NCBI RefSeq assembly: GCF_025642785.1
Contig: NZ_JANZKU010000010.1
Span: forward strand, 1 to 64,000
Source: Pseudomonas sp. RIT-PI-AD
Lineage (GTDB): Bacteria; Pseudomonadota; Gammaproteobacteria; Pseudomonadales; Pseudomonadaceae
Length of the DNA stretch: 64,000 nt
Direction of reading: 5' to 3'
In this document: positions 18,263 through 26,552 of the stretch, piece by piece
Numbering within the stretch: position 1 is the stretch's first letter
Layout: each line of letters opens with the position of its first letter
Translations under genes and position numbers: made by a program
The notes under the pieces: model-generated
What the model was told of the DNA's origin: nothing
Databases searched by the model: none
The model's input: the letters and a program-made list of their open reading frames with translations, nothing else

Positions 18263-19206
18263 CGGCCAGCCTCGGCCCGGTACCAGGCGGCGTAGGCGCG
18301 GATCGCCGCAGTGAAATCCTGGCGCGGGACGAAGCCGCGCGCGGCCAGCTTGGCGGCGTCGAAGTACAGCTGCGGATCGTTCTGCGAGCGGCCCAGCAGT
18401 GCCAGCGCGCCCTTGAGCCAGGCCGCCGGCAGCTGCCGCGAGGAAAGCCGTGCCTCGATCCCCAGGGCCTCGCCCAGCAGCGCATCCACGCTCTGGTAGC
18501 GGTTCGCCGGTTCGCGGTCGGCGCTGACCAGGTAGGTCTCGCCGTTCAACGGCTCGGCCAGGAAGGCGAAGAACAGCAAGGTGTCCACCACCTCCTCCAC
18601 CGGCACCAGGTGCATGTGCCGCTGGCCGTGGAAGAAGCGCAGCAGGTGCCGTTGCCACGACGGCCCCTCGAGCAGGGTGGCGGCCAGCTTGCGCAGGTTC
18701 AGCGAGCCGGCGCCGAACACCGCGGTGGGTCTGAGGACGGCGAAATCCAGCCGGCCCTCGAGGGCGGCGCGCATCTGCATCTCCACCGCCAGCTTGTCGT
18801 GTTCGTAGGCGCTGCGCGGCCGGCAGGTCGTGTCTTCGTCGACCCGGCGCTGGCCAGGCCGCCCCACCACCATCGCGGTGCTCACGTGCAGCAGGCGTTT
18901 CACCCCGCTGTCGAGGCAGGCCCGGGCCAGGCCCTCGGCCATCCGCCGATGGGCGGACGGGCCCTGGAGGCCGGAGGGCCAGGCGAGATTGATCAGGGTA
19001 TCGGCCCCGTCGAGGAGCGCATGCAGGCTGCGCGGATCGGCGAGATCGCCCTGGACCACCGCGCAACCGCTGCCGAACGCCGGGTCGGGGCGACGCGAAA
19101 GCACCCGCAGCCGGCAATCGTCGCGCGCGGACAGCCGGGCCAGCAGATGGGTGCCGATGAAGCCGCTGGCACCGGTGACGGCGAGTGTCAGGGGCGGGGA
19201 AAACAT
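18259..19206 (-). CDS. NAD-dependent sugar epimerase/dehydratase-family protein
   Basis: A 315-residue extended SDR with TGASGFIG (11-18), the STAMVVG strand, YxxxK at Tyr134/Lys138 and RPTAVFGAGSLNL. It resembles the GalE/WbpV-type epimerases or 4-reductases acting on UDP-hexosamines such as UDP-QuiNAc/FucNAc precursors. The start is uncertain: ATG 19206 sits closest to the fold, while ATG 19224 and GTG 19233 are in frame; none has a strong ribosome binding site. It is first in the minus-strand unit and coupled to the GT4 gene. Position and family suggest it makes a second nucleotide sugar for the repeat unit (inference). Confidence 0.78.
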   Translation of the reverse strand: MFSPPLTLAVTGASGFIGTHLLARLSARDDCRLRVLSRRPDPAFGSGCAVVQGDLADPRSLHALLDGADTLINLAWPSGLQGPSAHRRMAEGLARACLDSGVKRLLHVSTAMVVGRPGQRRVDEDTTCRPRSAYEHDKLAVEMQMRAALEGRLDFAVLRPTAVFGAGSLNLRKLAATLLEGPSWQRHLLRFFHGQRHMHLVPVEEVVDTLLFFAFLAEPLNGETYLVSADREPANRYQSVDALLGEALGIEARLSSRQLPAAWLKGALALLGRSQNDPQLYFDAAKLAARGFVPRQDFTAAIRAYAAWYRAEAGR

Positions 19207-19233
19207 CTGCTTCAAGGTTGGCATCCGTTGCAC

Positions 19234-19525
19234 GATGAAGACATGGGTTGAGGCTCGTCGAGGCGTCGCTGGTCATGCAGCGCTGGGCGCCGCCGTTTCC
19301 GGGACCGATTTTCGGGTCGCATGATGCAGGAAGTTTCGCCTCCAGGCATCCGCTTTCGTACGTTCGATGAGCGGGACGGCGCTCGAAAAACCGGGTGGCG
19401 GACGGCGCGTCAAGGAAGGATGGCAAGCGAATGGCAACATGATATGTTGCTGCGGCTTTTTTCCCAGTACCGACCCGCGGCCCCGCGTGTCGGCCTCGAC
19501 GACCACAGACAGGCGAATACAGGAC
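19234..19525. promoter_or_regulatory. Divergent control region of the polysaccharide locus
   Basis: About 290 bp separate the divergent epimerase and wzz genes and must hold promoters for both units. I could not find a JUMPstart/ops GGCGGTAG element or an unambiguous -35/-10 pair. An in-frame ATG-less extension of wzz is possible but its translation looks non-coding. Confidence 0.4.
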
Positions 19526-20593
19526 GTGACCACTCTCTCTCAACGACAGGACGCTCTCGAAACGCCTGAAGTGGATTTGTTCGAAATCATCCGCCGCCTG
19601 AGCGACCAGTGGCGCTTCATCGCCGCGGTCACCCTGGCGTGCCTGATCGCTTCCGCGGTGATCGCCTTCACCGTCCGCCCCGTCTACGAGGCGCGAGCGT
19701 CCATCCTGCCCCCGCTGGCGCCGGATATCAGCGCGTTGAACGTGGGCAGCGCCCGGGCCAACCTGACGGTCTGGAGCGGGGAAAGCGTCTACCAGATGTT
19801 CCTCCAGGCCCTGTTCGGCAGCTCGCTGCGCTACCAGTTCTTCGAGGACACCTACCTGCCTTACCTGGACGAGGCCGACCGCAACCGTCCCCGCGACCAG
19901 TTGTGGAAAGACTTCAACCGGCACTTCAGCGTCGAGGCACCGGACAAGCTCAAGCCCTTCCTGCTGGAGGTCAGCGCCGAGCTGGAAGACCCTAAAGTCG
20001 CCGCCGACTGGGTGAACGGCTACATCGCCCGGGCCCAGGCGCTGACCCTGAAACGCATCGACCGGACCATACGCTCCGACATCGACCTGCGCCTGACCGA
20101 CATCCAGCGCACCATCGGCGTGATCGAGGCCACCGCGCTCAAGCGCAAGGCCGACCGCATCGCCACCCTGGAGGAGGCCCTGCGCGTGGCCGAGGCCGTG
20201 GGCCTGGAGAATCCGAAGACCAACATTTCCCGTACCGCCGCCGGGGCCGACCTGTCCAACTACTTGGACGGCAACCTGACCTACATGCGCGGCGCCAAGG
20301 CGATCCGCAACGAAATCGCCGTGTTGAAGGCGCGGACCTCGGAAGAGCCCTTCATCGGCGAACTGCGCAACCTGGAAGAGCAGGAAGCCTTTCTCCGCGG
20401 CGTCTCCATCGACCTGCAGAAGGTCACCCCGGCGTTCGTCGACCAGAGCGCGCTGGTGCCGGAAACCCCGGTCCGCCCGCGCAAGAGCCTGATCCTCGCC
20501 AGCGGCCTGGTGATCGGCCTGCTGCTCGGCTCACTGCTGGCGCTGCTGCGCTCCGCCTACCTCTGGCAGAACCTGCGCGCGAAACGCGCCTGA
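19526..20593 (+). CDS. wzz: Wzz-type polysaccharide chain-length regulator
   Basis: A 355-residue co-polymerase with the family's two membrane helices (about 31-50 and 322-345) flanking a long periplasmic helical domain. After the first helix comes RPVYEARASILPPLAP; before the second is the proline-rich QSALVPETPVRPRKSLILAS segment that marks Wzz proteins. It sets the number of repeat units added by Wzy. I place the start at GTG 19526, with AGGCGA about 9 bp upstream; the frame is open to 19367 but that part looks non-coding. It heads a plus-strand unit with a GT2 transferase and the polymerase. Confidence 0.87.
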   Translation: MTTLSQRQDALETPEVDLFEIIRRLSDQWRFIAAVTLACLIASAVIAFTVRPVYEARASILPPLAPDISALNVGSARANLTVWSGESVYQMFLQALFGSSLRYQFFEDTYLPYLDEADRNRPRDQLWKDFNRHFSVEAPDKLKPFLLEVSAELEDPKVAADWVNGYIARAQALTLKRIDRTIRSDIDLRLTDIQRTIGVIEATALKRKADRIATLEEALRVAEAVGLENPKTNISRTAAGADLSNYLDGNLTYMRGAKAIRNEIAVLKARTSEEPFIGELRNLEEQEAFLRGVSIDLQKVTPAFVDQSALVPETPVRPRKSLILASGLVIGLLLGSLLALLRSAYLWQNLRAKRA

Positions 20594-20621
20594 ACCTTCC
20601 GGTCACGCGCGGGAACACGCC

Positions 20622-21560
20622 ATGCCCACCACCGAACGGCCGCTGGTCAGCCTGGTCACCCCGACCTATAACCAGGCGCAATACCTGCGGCATACGTTGC
20701 AGAGCGTCCTCGACCAGGATTATCCGAACGTCGAGTACATCGTCATCAACGATGGCTCGACGGACGATACCGAGGCCCTGCTGATGAGCTATGGCGAGGC
20801 GATCCGCTGGCGGACCCAGTCCAACCGCGGCCAATCCGCCACGCTCAACGCCGGCTGGGACATGGCCCGCGGCAAGTACCTGGGCTACCTGAGCTCCGAC
20901 GACCTGCTCTACCCCAGCGCCATCAGCCGCCTGGTGGCCCTGCTGGAGGCGGAGCCGACGTGCGTCTGCGCCTACCCCGACTCGGACCTGATCGACCAGC
21001 ACGGCCAGGTGATCAAACGCTCCGTCTGCCGGCCCTTCGATCTCTCCGAACTGGTGGTGCGCCAGGAATGCTACATCGGCCCCGGCGCGCTGTTCCGCGC
21101 CGACGCCTACCGTCGCGTGGGCGGCTGGAAACCGCAGTTGAAACTGGCCCCGGACCGCGAATTCTGGATGCGCCTGGCCCACGAGGGGCGCATCGAATAC
21201 CTCGACGAGGTGCTCGCCGGCTACCGCCTGCACCGCGAGGCGATCTCCTACCGCAGCGTATCCGAGGCGGTATCCCGGGAATACCTGGCGGTGCTCGACG
21301 ACTACTTCGCCCACGACCCGGCGCCCGAGTTGCTGGCACGCCGCGACGAAGCCTACGGCTTCGCCCATTTCATCCTGGCGCGCAATGCGTTGCGCGACGG
21401 CAAGCTGCGCCGGGGCATGACCCTCTACCGCGAGGCGCAGCGTCTGCATCCGCCATTGAGCCATCCGCGCTACGTGTTGCAACTCACCCGCAACACCGTG
21501 AGCAAACCCATTCGCGCCGCGCTGAGCGGTCTCAGGAAAGCCATCGGCCATGCACGCTGA
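20622..21560 (+). CDS. GT2-family glycosyltransferase (first of two paralogues)
   Basis: A 312-residue GT-A transferase: VTPTYNQAQYL near the N terminus, NDGSTDD (43-49), NRGQSATLNAGWD, metal-binding SSDD (91-94) and the acceptor-side GPGALFRADAYRRVGGW and DREFWMRL. No membrane helix is seen, so it acts at the inner face of the cytoplasmic membrane. It overlaps the wzy-like gene by 11 bp. It is plainly related to the GT2 gene at 22861-23799 (same length, parallel motifs), which lies in inverted orientation on the other side of wzy. Confidence 0.87.
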   Translation: MPTTERPLVSLVTPTYNQAQYLRHTLQSVLDQDYPNVEYIVINDGSTDDTEALLMSYGEAIRWRTQSNRGQSATLNAGWDMARGKYLGYLSSDDLLYPSAISRLVALLEAEPTCVCAYPDSDLIDQHGQVIKRSVCRPFDLSELVVRQECYIGPGALFRADAYRRVGGWKPQLKLAPDREFWMRLAHEGRIEYLDEVLAGYRLHREAISYRSVSEAVSREYLAVLDDYFAHDPAPELLARRDEAYGFAHFILARNALRDGKLRRGMTLYREAQRLHPPLSHPRYVLQLTRNTVSKPIRAALSGLRKAIGHAR

Positions 21561-22866
21561 CAAATACTACGCGTTGAAATGGCTGTTCCCCCTGCTGTTC
21601 TTCCAGATCTACCTGAGCATCAGCGTCGCCCTATTCTACTGGGGACCCTGGCCCTGGCCGGTGGAAGACCCGGAGCGGCTGCTGCTGTACCTGCTGGTGG
21701 CGCAATTGAGCATCCTCGCCGGCTATCTGCTGGGCGGTACGCTGAAACGACCGAGCACCCAGCCCCTCGACGAACGCAAGGCCCGGCGCTTCTTCGATAT
21801 CTGCCTGGTGCTGAGCCTGATCATGGTCGTGCCGACCTCGCTGACCCGCTCGGGCAGCGCGATCCCCGACGTGCTCTATGGCCTGCAGAACGCCGGCAAG
21901 GCCTACAACGACAACTTCCAGCGGCTGCTCGAGGGCAACCCCTACGTGTCCGCCGAGTACGTGCGCATCCTGCTGTCGCTGTTGCTCACCTCGACCTTTC
22001 CGCTGCTGATCTACCTCTGGGGCCAGTTGACCTGGCTGCGACGCATCCTGGGAATCTTCCTGGCGCTGTTCAACATCGCGCTGTACATCGCCATCGGCAC
22101 CAACAAGGGCATCGCCGACACCTTCATCACCCTGCCCTTCCTGCTGCTGCTGGCGAACTGGTCCGGCGGCATCAAGTTCCGCTTGATGCGCATGCGCTAC
22201 CTGCTGCTGTTCTGCCTGGCCTTCGCGCTGTTCCTGACGTTCTTCGCCATGGGCCAGAAGGAGCGCGCCGGGAACGTCGGCGAGGCCGGCTACCTGCCCA
22301 CCGGCGAGACCCTGCTGTTCACCGATCGCCAGGAAGGCGGCTATGCCCAGTGGATGCCCAAGGGCGTGATGATCGTCTACGAATCCCTGGCCCGCTACCT
22401 CGGCCAGGGCTACTACGCGCTGTCCATGAGCTTCGACCTGGAGTCGCCGTCCACCTATGGGCTCGGCCACTCGATGTTCCTCTCGCGGAACGCCGATACG
22501 CTGCTGGGCACCGATTACTTCACCAGCAACTCGCTGCCCGCGGTCCTCGAGAAGGAACGCAAGTGGAGCATGATGGCGCTGTGGCACTCGCTGTACACCT
22601 GGCTGGCCTCGGACCTCGGCCACTGGGGGGTGATGGGCGCCATGTTCGGCTTCAGCTTCCTGCTCTCGGTCAGTTGGCGCCGGGCGCTCGATCGCCAGGG
22701 GGTGGTGTGGGTGACCATGCTCTACATGATGATCATCCTGTTTTACTACACCCCGGCGAACAACCAACTGTTCCAGGTCGGCGAGACCTCGGCCGCCTTC
22801 ACCCTCGGGGTGGTCTGGCTGATGTTCTCCGGCGACCGGATATTCCTGCGCCGCAACCCTTCATGA
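21550..22866 (+). CDS. Wzy-like O-antigen/polysaccharide polymerase
   Basis: A 438-residue integral membrane protein with about 10-12 hydrophobic helices (e.g. WLFPLLFFQIYLSISVALF, LLFCLAFALFLTFFAMG, VVWVTMLYMMIILFYY) and a large periplasmic loop between about residues 235 and 330. Wzy proteins are poorly conserved, so the call rests on topology, size and position between wzz and two glycosyltransferases. The stop region TCATGA is shared with the stop of the convergent GT2 gene (6-bp overlap), leaving no room for a terminator between the units. Confidence 0.75.
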   Translation: MHADKYYALKWLFPLLFFQIYLSISVALFYWGPWPWPVEDPERLLLYLLVAQLSILAGYLLGGTLKRPSTQPLDERKARRFFDICLVLSLIMVVPTSLTRSGSAIPDVLYGLQNAGKAYNDNFQRLLEGNPYVSAEYVRILLSLLLTSTFPLLIYLWGQLTWLRRILGIFLALFNIALYIAIGTNKGIADTFITLPFLLLLANWSGGIKFRLMRMRYLLLFCLAFALFLTFFAMGQKERAGNVGEAGYLPTGETLLFTDRQEGGYAQWMPKGVMIVYESLARYLGQGYYALSMSFDLESPSTYGLGHSMFLSRNADTLLGTDYFTSNSLPAVLEKERKWSMMALWHSLYTWLASDLGHWGVMGAMFGFSFLLSVSWRRALDRQGVVWVTMLYMMIILFYYTPANNQLFQVGETSAAFTLGVVWLMFSGDRIFLRRNPS

Positions 22867-23799
22867 GGGCCGGCGCTCGCGCAGGTGGCCGAGCAGCCGC
22901 CGCGCGCGGTGCAGCGGTTGCCCCAGCACGCCATTGAGCAGCAGGCGCAGGTTCTGCCGCCGGGTGAACCAGGCCGGCCAGGCCCGCGAGGCCGTCATCA
23001 GGCAATCCAGCGCCCGCCCCCAGCGTCCCGCGCGCAGGTGCAGCCGGGCCATCAGTACGTTGCCGTTGGCCAGCGCCAGGTGCCGGCGCTGACGGATCGC
23101 CGCCGGCACGTCGTCGCGGCGGAAGTACTTGTCCAGCGCGTAGGCGTATTCGCCGCTGCGAGCCTCGTTGGACGCGGCGAAGGTCTGCGACCCCTCGTGG
23201 ACGCGGAAGCTCGCCAGGGGCTCGGCGCAATGCAGCACCTCCCCGCACAAGCCGACCCGCAGGAGGAATTCCCAGTCCGGGATCTGCCGCAGCCGCGCGT
23301 CCCAGCCGCCGACGCGCTGGAGCAGCTCGCGCCGGAACAGCGCGCCCGGGCCCACCGGGCAGGCGCCTTCCAGCACCACCTCGGCATAGACGAACGGCGG
23401 CGCCTCGATCTTCTTCAACAGCTGGCCTTCCGCGTCGAACAACCAGTAGTCGGGATAGACCATGACCGCGGCGGGCTGCCGCTCGAACGTCTCCACCAGC
23501 CGCGCGACGGCATGGGGTTCCAGGGTGTCATCGGCGCTCAGGTAGCCCAGCAGGCTGCCTTCGGCCATCTCCCAGCCCTGGTTGAGCGTCGCCGCCTGGC
23601 CGCGATTCTCCCGGCGCAGCAGGGTGACCCGGTCCCCGTAGGGGGCCAGCACCGCGGCACTGTCGTCGGTGGAGCCGTCGTCGATGACGATCACCTGCAG
23701 GTTCGCATAGGTCTGGGCGAGCAAGGCCTCGAGGGTCTGCACGACGAAATCCGCGCCGTTGTAGACCGGCACCACCAGGGTGACCCGGGGCTGGCTCAT
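22861..23799 (-). CDS. GT2-family glycosyltransferase (second paralogue)
   Basis: A 312-residue GT-A transferase with VVPVYNGADFV, DDGSTDD (40-46), NRGQAATLNQGWE, metal-binding SADD (88-91), GPGALFRRELLQRVGGW and DWEFLLRV. It follows the paralogue at 20622 motif by motif, including the C-terminal helical tail, pointing to an old duplication. The start at 23799 overlaps the Wzx-like gene by 4 bp, so the two are translated together. Confidence 0.87.
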   Translation of the reverse strand: MSQPRVTLVVPVYNGADFVVQTLEALLAQTYANLQVIVIDDGSTDDSAAVLAPYGDRVTLLRRENRGQAATLNQGWEMAEGSLLGYLSADDTLEPHAVARLVETFERQPAAVMVYPDYWLFDAEGQLLKKIEAPPFVYAEVVLEGACPVGPGALFRRELLQRVGGWDARLRQIPDWEFLLRVGLCGEVLHCAEPLASFRVHEGSQTFAASNEARSGEYAYALDKYFRRDDVPAAIRQRRHLALANGNVLMARLHLRAGRWGRALDCLMTASRAWPAWFTRRQNLRLLLNGVLGQPLHRARRLLGHLRERRPS

Positions 23800-25115
23800 A
23801 GCAGCGCCCTCAGGGCCTGGAGCGGCCGCAGCAGGAATTCCGGCGAAGCGTGGGTCCAGAGCCCCAACCGTTGCCTGACCCGGCCCCACATGGCCAGGCT
23901 CTGCGCACCCAGCCCGAGGGCCGACGCGCAGGCCACGCCGAGGGCGCCGTGTTGCCTCACCCAGTACAGGCCGAGGCCGATCATCAGCAGCCCGGCCAAC
24001 AGGGTGATCCACATCATGTCTTGCTGGCGTCCGGTCATCATCAGCGTATAGCCGGCCGAACCGCACAGCACGTTGGCCAGTTGGCCGAGGGCGAGGATGC
24101 ACAGCAGCGGTTGCGCCGCGGCATAGTCGGGGCCGAAGAATGCCTGAAGGAGCGGGCCGCCCGCGCCGAAGAAAATCGCCACGGCGAGCAGCGCGGGCAG
24201 CGCCGCCAGGGCCGCCGAGGCGCGCAGCAGCCGTTGCAGGCCGGGAAGGTCGCCGAGGGCGTGGCGCTCGCTGATCACCGGGATCAGGGCGGCGTTGAGC
24301 ACCAGCAACGGCAGGGTCAGCAATTGCGTGAGGCGCACCGCCGCACCGTAGAGCGCCACCTGGGCACTGTCGCCCTGGGCGTTGAGAATCCACAGGTCCG
24401 CCTGCACCAGCACCACCAGCATCAGGTTGGTGATCCACAGCGGCAGCGAAATGGCCGCCAGGCGCCGCCAGTCGAGATGGGGAGCGCCTGGCAAGCGCCT
24501 GACCTGACGCCACAGGGTGAGGGCGGCGAGGCCGACCCCGGTCAGGGTCGCCAGGGCCACCAGGGTCACCGCCAGTTCCAGGGTCAAGGGGGTCAGCCAG
24601 CCGCCCACCAGCAACGCGCCCAGTGCCAGCACGCTGGCGCAGACCCCGCCGAACAGCGACGCCATGAGGATGTTCTGCAAACCGCGGAACAGCTCGGCGA
24701 ACAGCGCCTGGCCGGCCAGCGCCAGGGTCCAGATCAACAGCAACGCGGTGAGCAGCGGGCCCGGGGCGCTGACGTAGCGGTGCAGCAACGCCTGCCCGGG
24801 CGCGGAGAAGAACGCCAGGCCCAGTGCCACCCCGGCGACCGCCACTGTCAGCAGCGCCGCGAGCATCACCCCCTTGGCCCGTCCGGCATCCTGCAAGGCC
24901 TGCGCCTCGGCGATCAGGCGCACCACGGAGAAATTCATCCCGCAGCAGAGCACCACCGAACCGATGGAGGCGAGGCTGAGCAGGATGAAATATTGACCGG
25001 TTTCCGCCTGGGTCAGCAGGCGCGCCAACAGGGCGGTGAGCAGAAGGCCGGAAAGCGCGGACAACAATCGGAAGGACAACGACCACACACTGTTCTTGAT
25101 CAGGCCGGATGTCAT
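23796..25115 (-). CDS. Wzx-like polysaccharide repeat-unit flippase
   Basis: A 439-residue membrane protein of the polysaccharide-transporter/MATE-like superfamily with about 12 helices. The first helix region (SLSFRLLSALSGLLLTALLA) with the following QAETGQYFILLSLASIG is typical, as is the later DYAAAQPLLCILALGQL. The ATG at 25115 gives the family N terminus; the open frame runs further upstream without coding character. Wzx moves undecaprenyl-linked repeat units across the inner membrane for Wzy. It is the first gene of the right-hand minus-strand unit. Confidence 0.85.
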   Translation of the reverse strand: MTSGLIKNSVWSLSFRLLSALSGLLLTALLARLLTQAETGQYFILLSLASIGSVVLCCGMNFSVVRLIAEAQALQDAGRAKGVMLAALLTVAVAGVALGLAFFSAPGQALLHRYVSAPGPLLTALLLIWTLALAGQALFAELFRGLQNILMASLFGGVCASVLALGALLVGGWLTPLTLELAVTLVALATLTGVGLAALTLWRQVRRLPGAPHLDWRRLAAISLPLWITNLMLVVLVQADLWILNAQGDSAQVALYGAAVRLTQLLTLPLLVLNAALIPVISERHALGDLPGLQRLLRASAALAALPALLAVAIFFGAGGPLLQAFFGPDYAAAQPLLCILALGQLANVLCGSAGYTLMMTGRQQDMMWITLLAGLLMIGLGLYWVRQHGALGVACASALGLGAQSLAMWGRVRQRLGLWTHASPEFLLRPLQALRALL

Positions 25116-25573
25116 CGAATGGAACACCCACCGACGAACAGGGCAAAACACGCACTCATTGGTTCGGCTCCATAGTCCCGGCGGCCGGTGAGCAGGGAAC
25201 CTCCTGTTCCACCCCGCCGCGAGGAAACGATTTCGTGAAGGAGGCGAAGGGTAGCCCAGCCGCGCGCCGGGCGAAATGGGCAAAACCTGAGCACACGCGC
25301 GCGCGCAGACATGCAGGCCCTGTCCGACAGGCGTCTGCGCGTGGTGAGGCTTCGTTGAAGTCGACCTGGCCTGCTATTTGCCCTGCGAACCGCGCTTATT
25401 GCGATCCCCCGCTCCGCTCGCCGGCTTTCGGGCATAAATTCTATTCGCGCCGCGCGCCGCCCATGATGACTGCGCAAATACACGACCGCACGGAAGGTCC
25501 TACAGACCCTGGAGGGCCGCCTCCGGCCAGAAGGGTCTCTCACCCGTCGGAAAACGGCAGACCCACCTCGCTC
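25116..25573. other. Intergenic region upstream of the Wzx-like gene
   Basis: This 458-bp gap lies between two minus-strand genes and should hold the wzx promoter and the end of the LysR transcript. I find no supportable gene, T-run terminator or repeat. A CG-alternating stretch occurs at about 25295-25310. Confidence 0.45.
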
Positions 25574-26452
25574 TCAGCCTTCCAACTTGTTGCGGACGAA
25601 CTCGATGAACCGCTGGGTCTTTGCAGGAAGTAATCGCGTTTCGGTCAGGGCATACACCGAGACCGGCGATGCCTGCCAATCCGGCAGAATTCGCCGTAGT
25701 TTCCCTTCCTCCACGTCCTGTGCGGAAATACCTTCCGGCAACAGCGTGATCCCCAGACCTAACGACGCCAGACGCCTCAGCATTCCCACGCTGTTGAGTT
25801 CGAATCGCCCGCCGACATCGACCTGCTCCGTTTCACCCTTTCCCAAAAGCGTCCAGCGATCCGAACCTGGGCCGCGGAGTCGCAAGCATTCATGGACGCT
25901 CAAATCAGCAGGCGATTGCGGCTCTCCCGACGCGTTCAAATATTGCGGAGAGGCGTAAATAAAGCGTTGCAGGCTCGCCAGTTTCCGGGCAATCAGATTC
26001 GAGTTGGCGGGCTCTCCCATGCGGATGACGACGTCCACCGGCTCGCTGATCAGATCCACCTGACGCGGGGTGAGATCGAAGTCAAAACTGATGCCGGGAT
26101 ACCGCTGCGCGAACTCCGCGATCAGTGGCGCCAGATAGACATTGGCGAAATCCACGGGCAGTGACGCCCGCAACAAGCCGCTCGGTCGGGCCAGCATTTC
26201 TCCCAGTTGCTCATGAGCAAGTCTTGCCTCGTCGACGATCCGTTTGCAGCGTTCGTAGTACAGCTGCCCCGCCTCGGTCAGCTCGATTCTTCGCGTCGTG
26301 CGGTGCAGAAGACGGAGCCCGATTGCCTTCTCCAGCCCGCTGATACGCCGCGACAGCGTCGAGTTCGGCATGTCGAGGGCTTCGGCTGCCCGCCGAAAGC
26401 TGCGCACTTTCACGACCTCGACGAACAGCGCCATGTCGTTGAGATACTCCAC
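25574..26452 (-). CDS. LysR-family regulator of the OYE/pirin cassette
   Basis: A 292-residue LysR regulator with the winged helix in residues 1-60 (MALFVEVVKVRSFRRAAEAL, then NSTLSRRISGLEKAIG and LLHRTTRRIELTEAG) and an effector domain with PVDVVIRMGEP. It starts at GTG 26452. It is divergent from the Old Yellow Enzyme gene, with 100 bp between the starts, which suggests that it controls the four-gene cassette. Its base composition is lower in GC than the polysaccharide genes, like the cassette itself. Confidence 0.88.
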   Translation of the reverse strand: MEYLNDMALFVEVVKVRSFRRAAEALDMPNSTLSRRISGLEKAIGLRLLHRTTRRIELTEAGQLYYERCKRIVDEARLAHEQLGEMLARPSGLLRASLPVDFANVYLAPLIAEFAQRYPGISFDFDLTPRQVDLISEPVDVVIRMGEPANSNLIARKLASLQRFIYASPQYLNASGEPQSPADLSVHECLRLRGPGSDRWTLLGKGETEQVDVGGRFELNSVGMLRRLASLGLGITLLPEGISAQDVEEGKLRRILPDWQASPVSVYALTETRLLPAKTQRFIEFVRNKLEG

Positions 26453-26552
26453 CGCATTGCTCCATAAATGGATCAGTCAATTCAATTTAGCTGGGTTTAT
26501 ACCGTATTCGGATTGATCAATGATAGCCACATCGTTACCGAGGAGCACTGCC

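Noticed and set aside
19234-19525. A JUMPstart/ops element in front of the polysaccharide genes
   Set aside because: No GGCGGTAG core was found in this region or upstream of the Wzx-like gene.
17120-19924. A 934-codon open frame on the minus strand through the GT4, epimerase and wzz regions
   Set aside because: Only the 17120-18262 part has a recognisable family sequence. The upstream part overlaps two well-supported genes in other frames and reads as low-complexity Arg/Pro/Gly sequence; high GC keeps stops rare.
26475-26520. A LysR-type T-N11-A operator between the LysR and OYE genes
   Set aside because: Only a short CCG-N4-CGG symmetry is present, too weak to call as a site although a regulator is expected to bind there.
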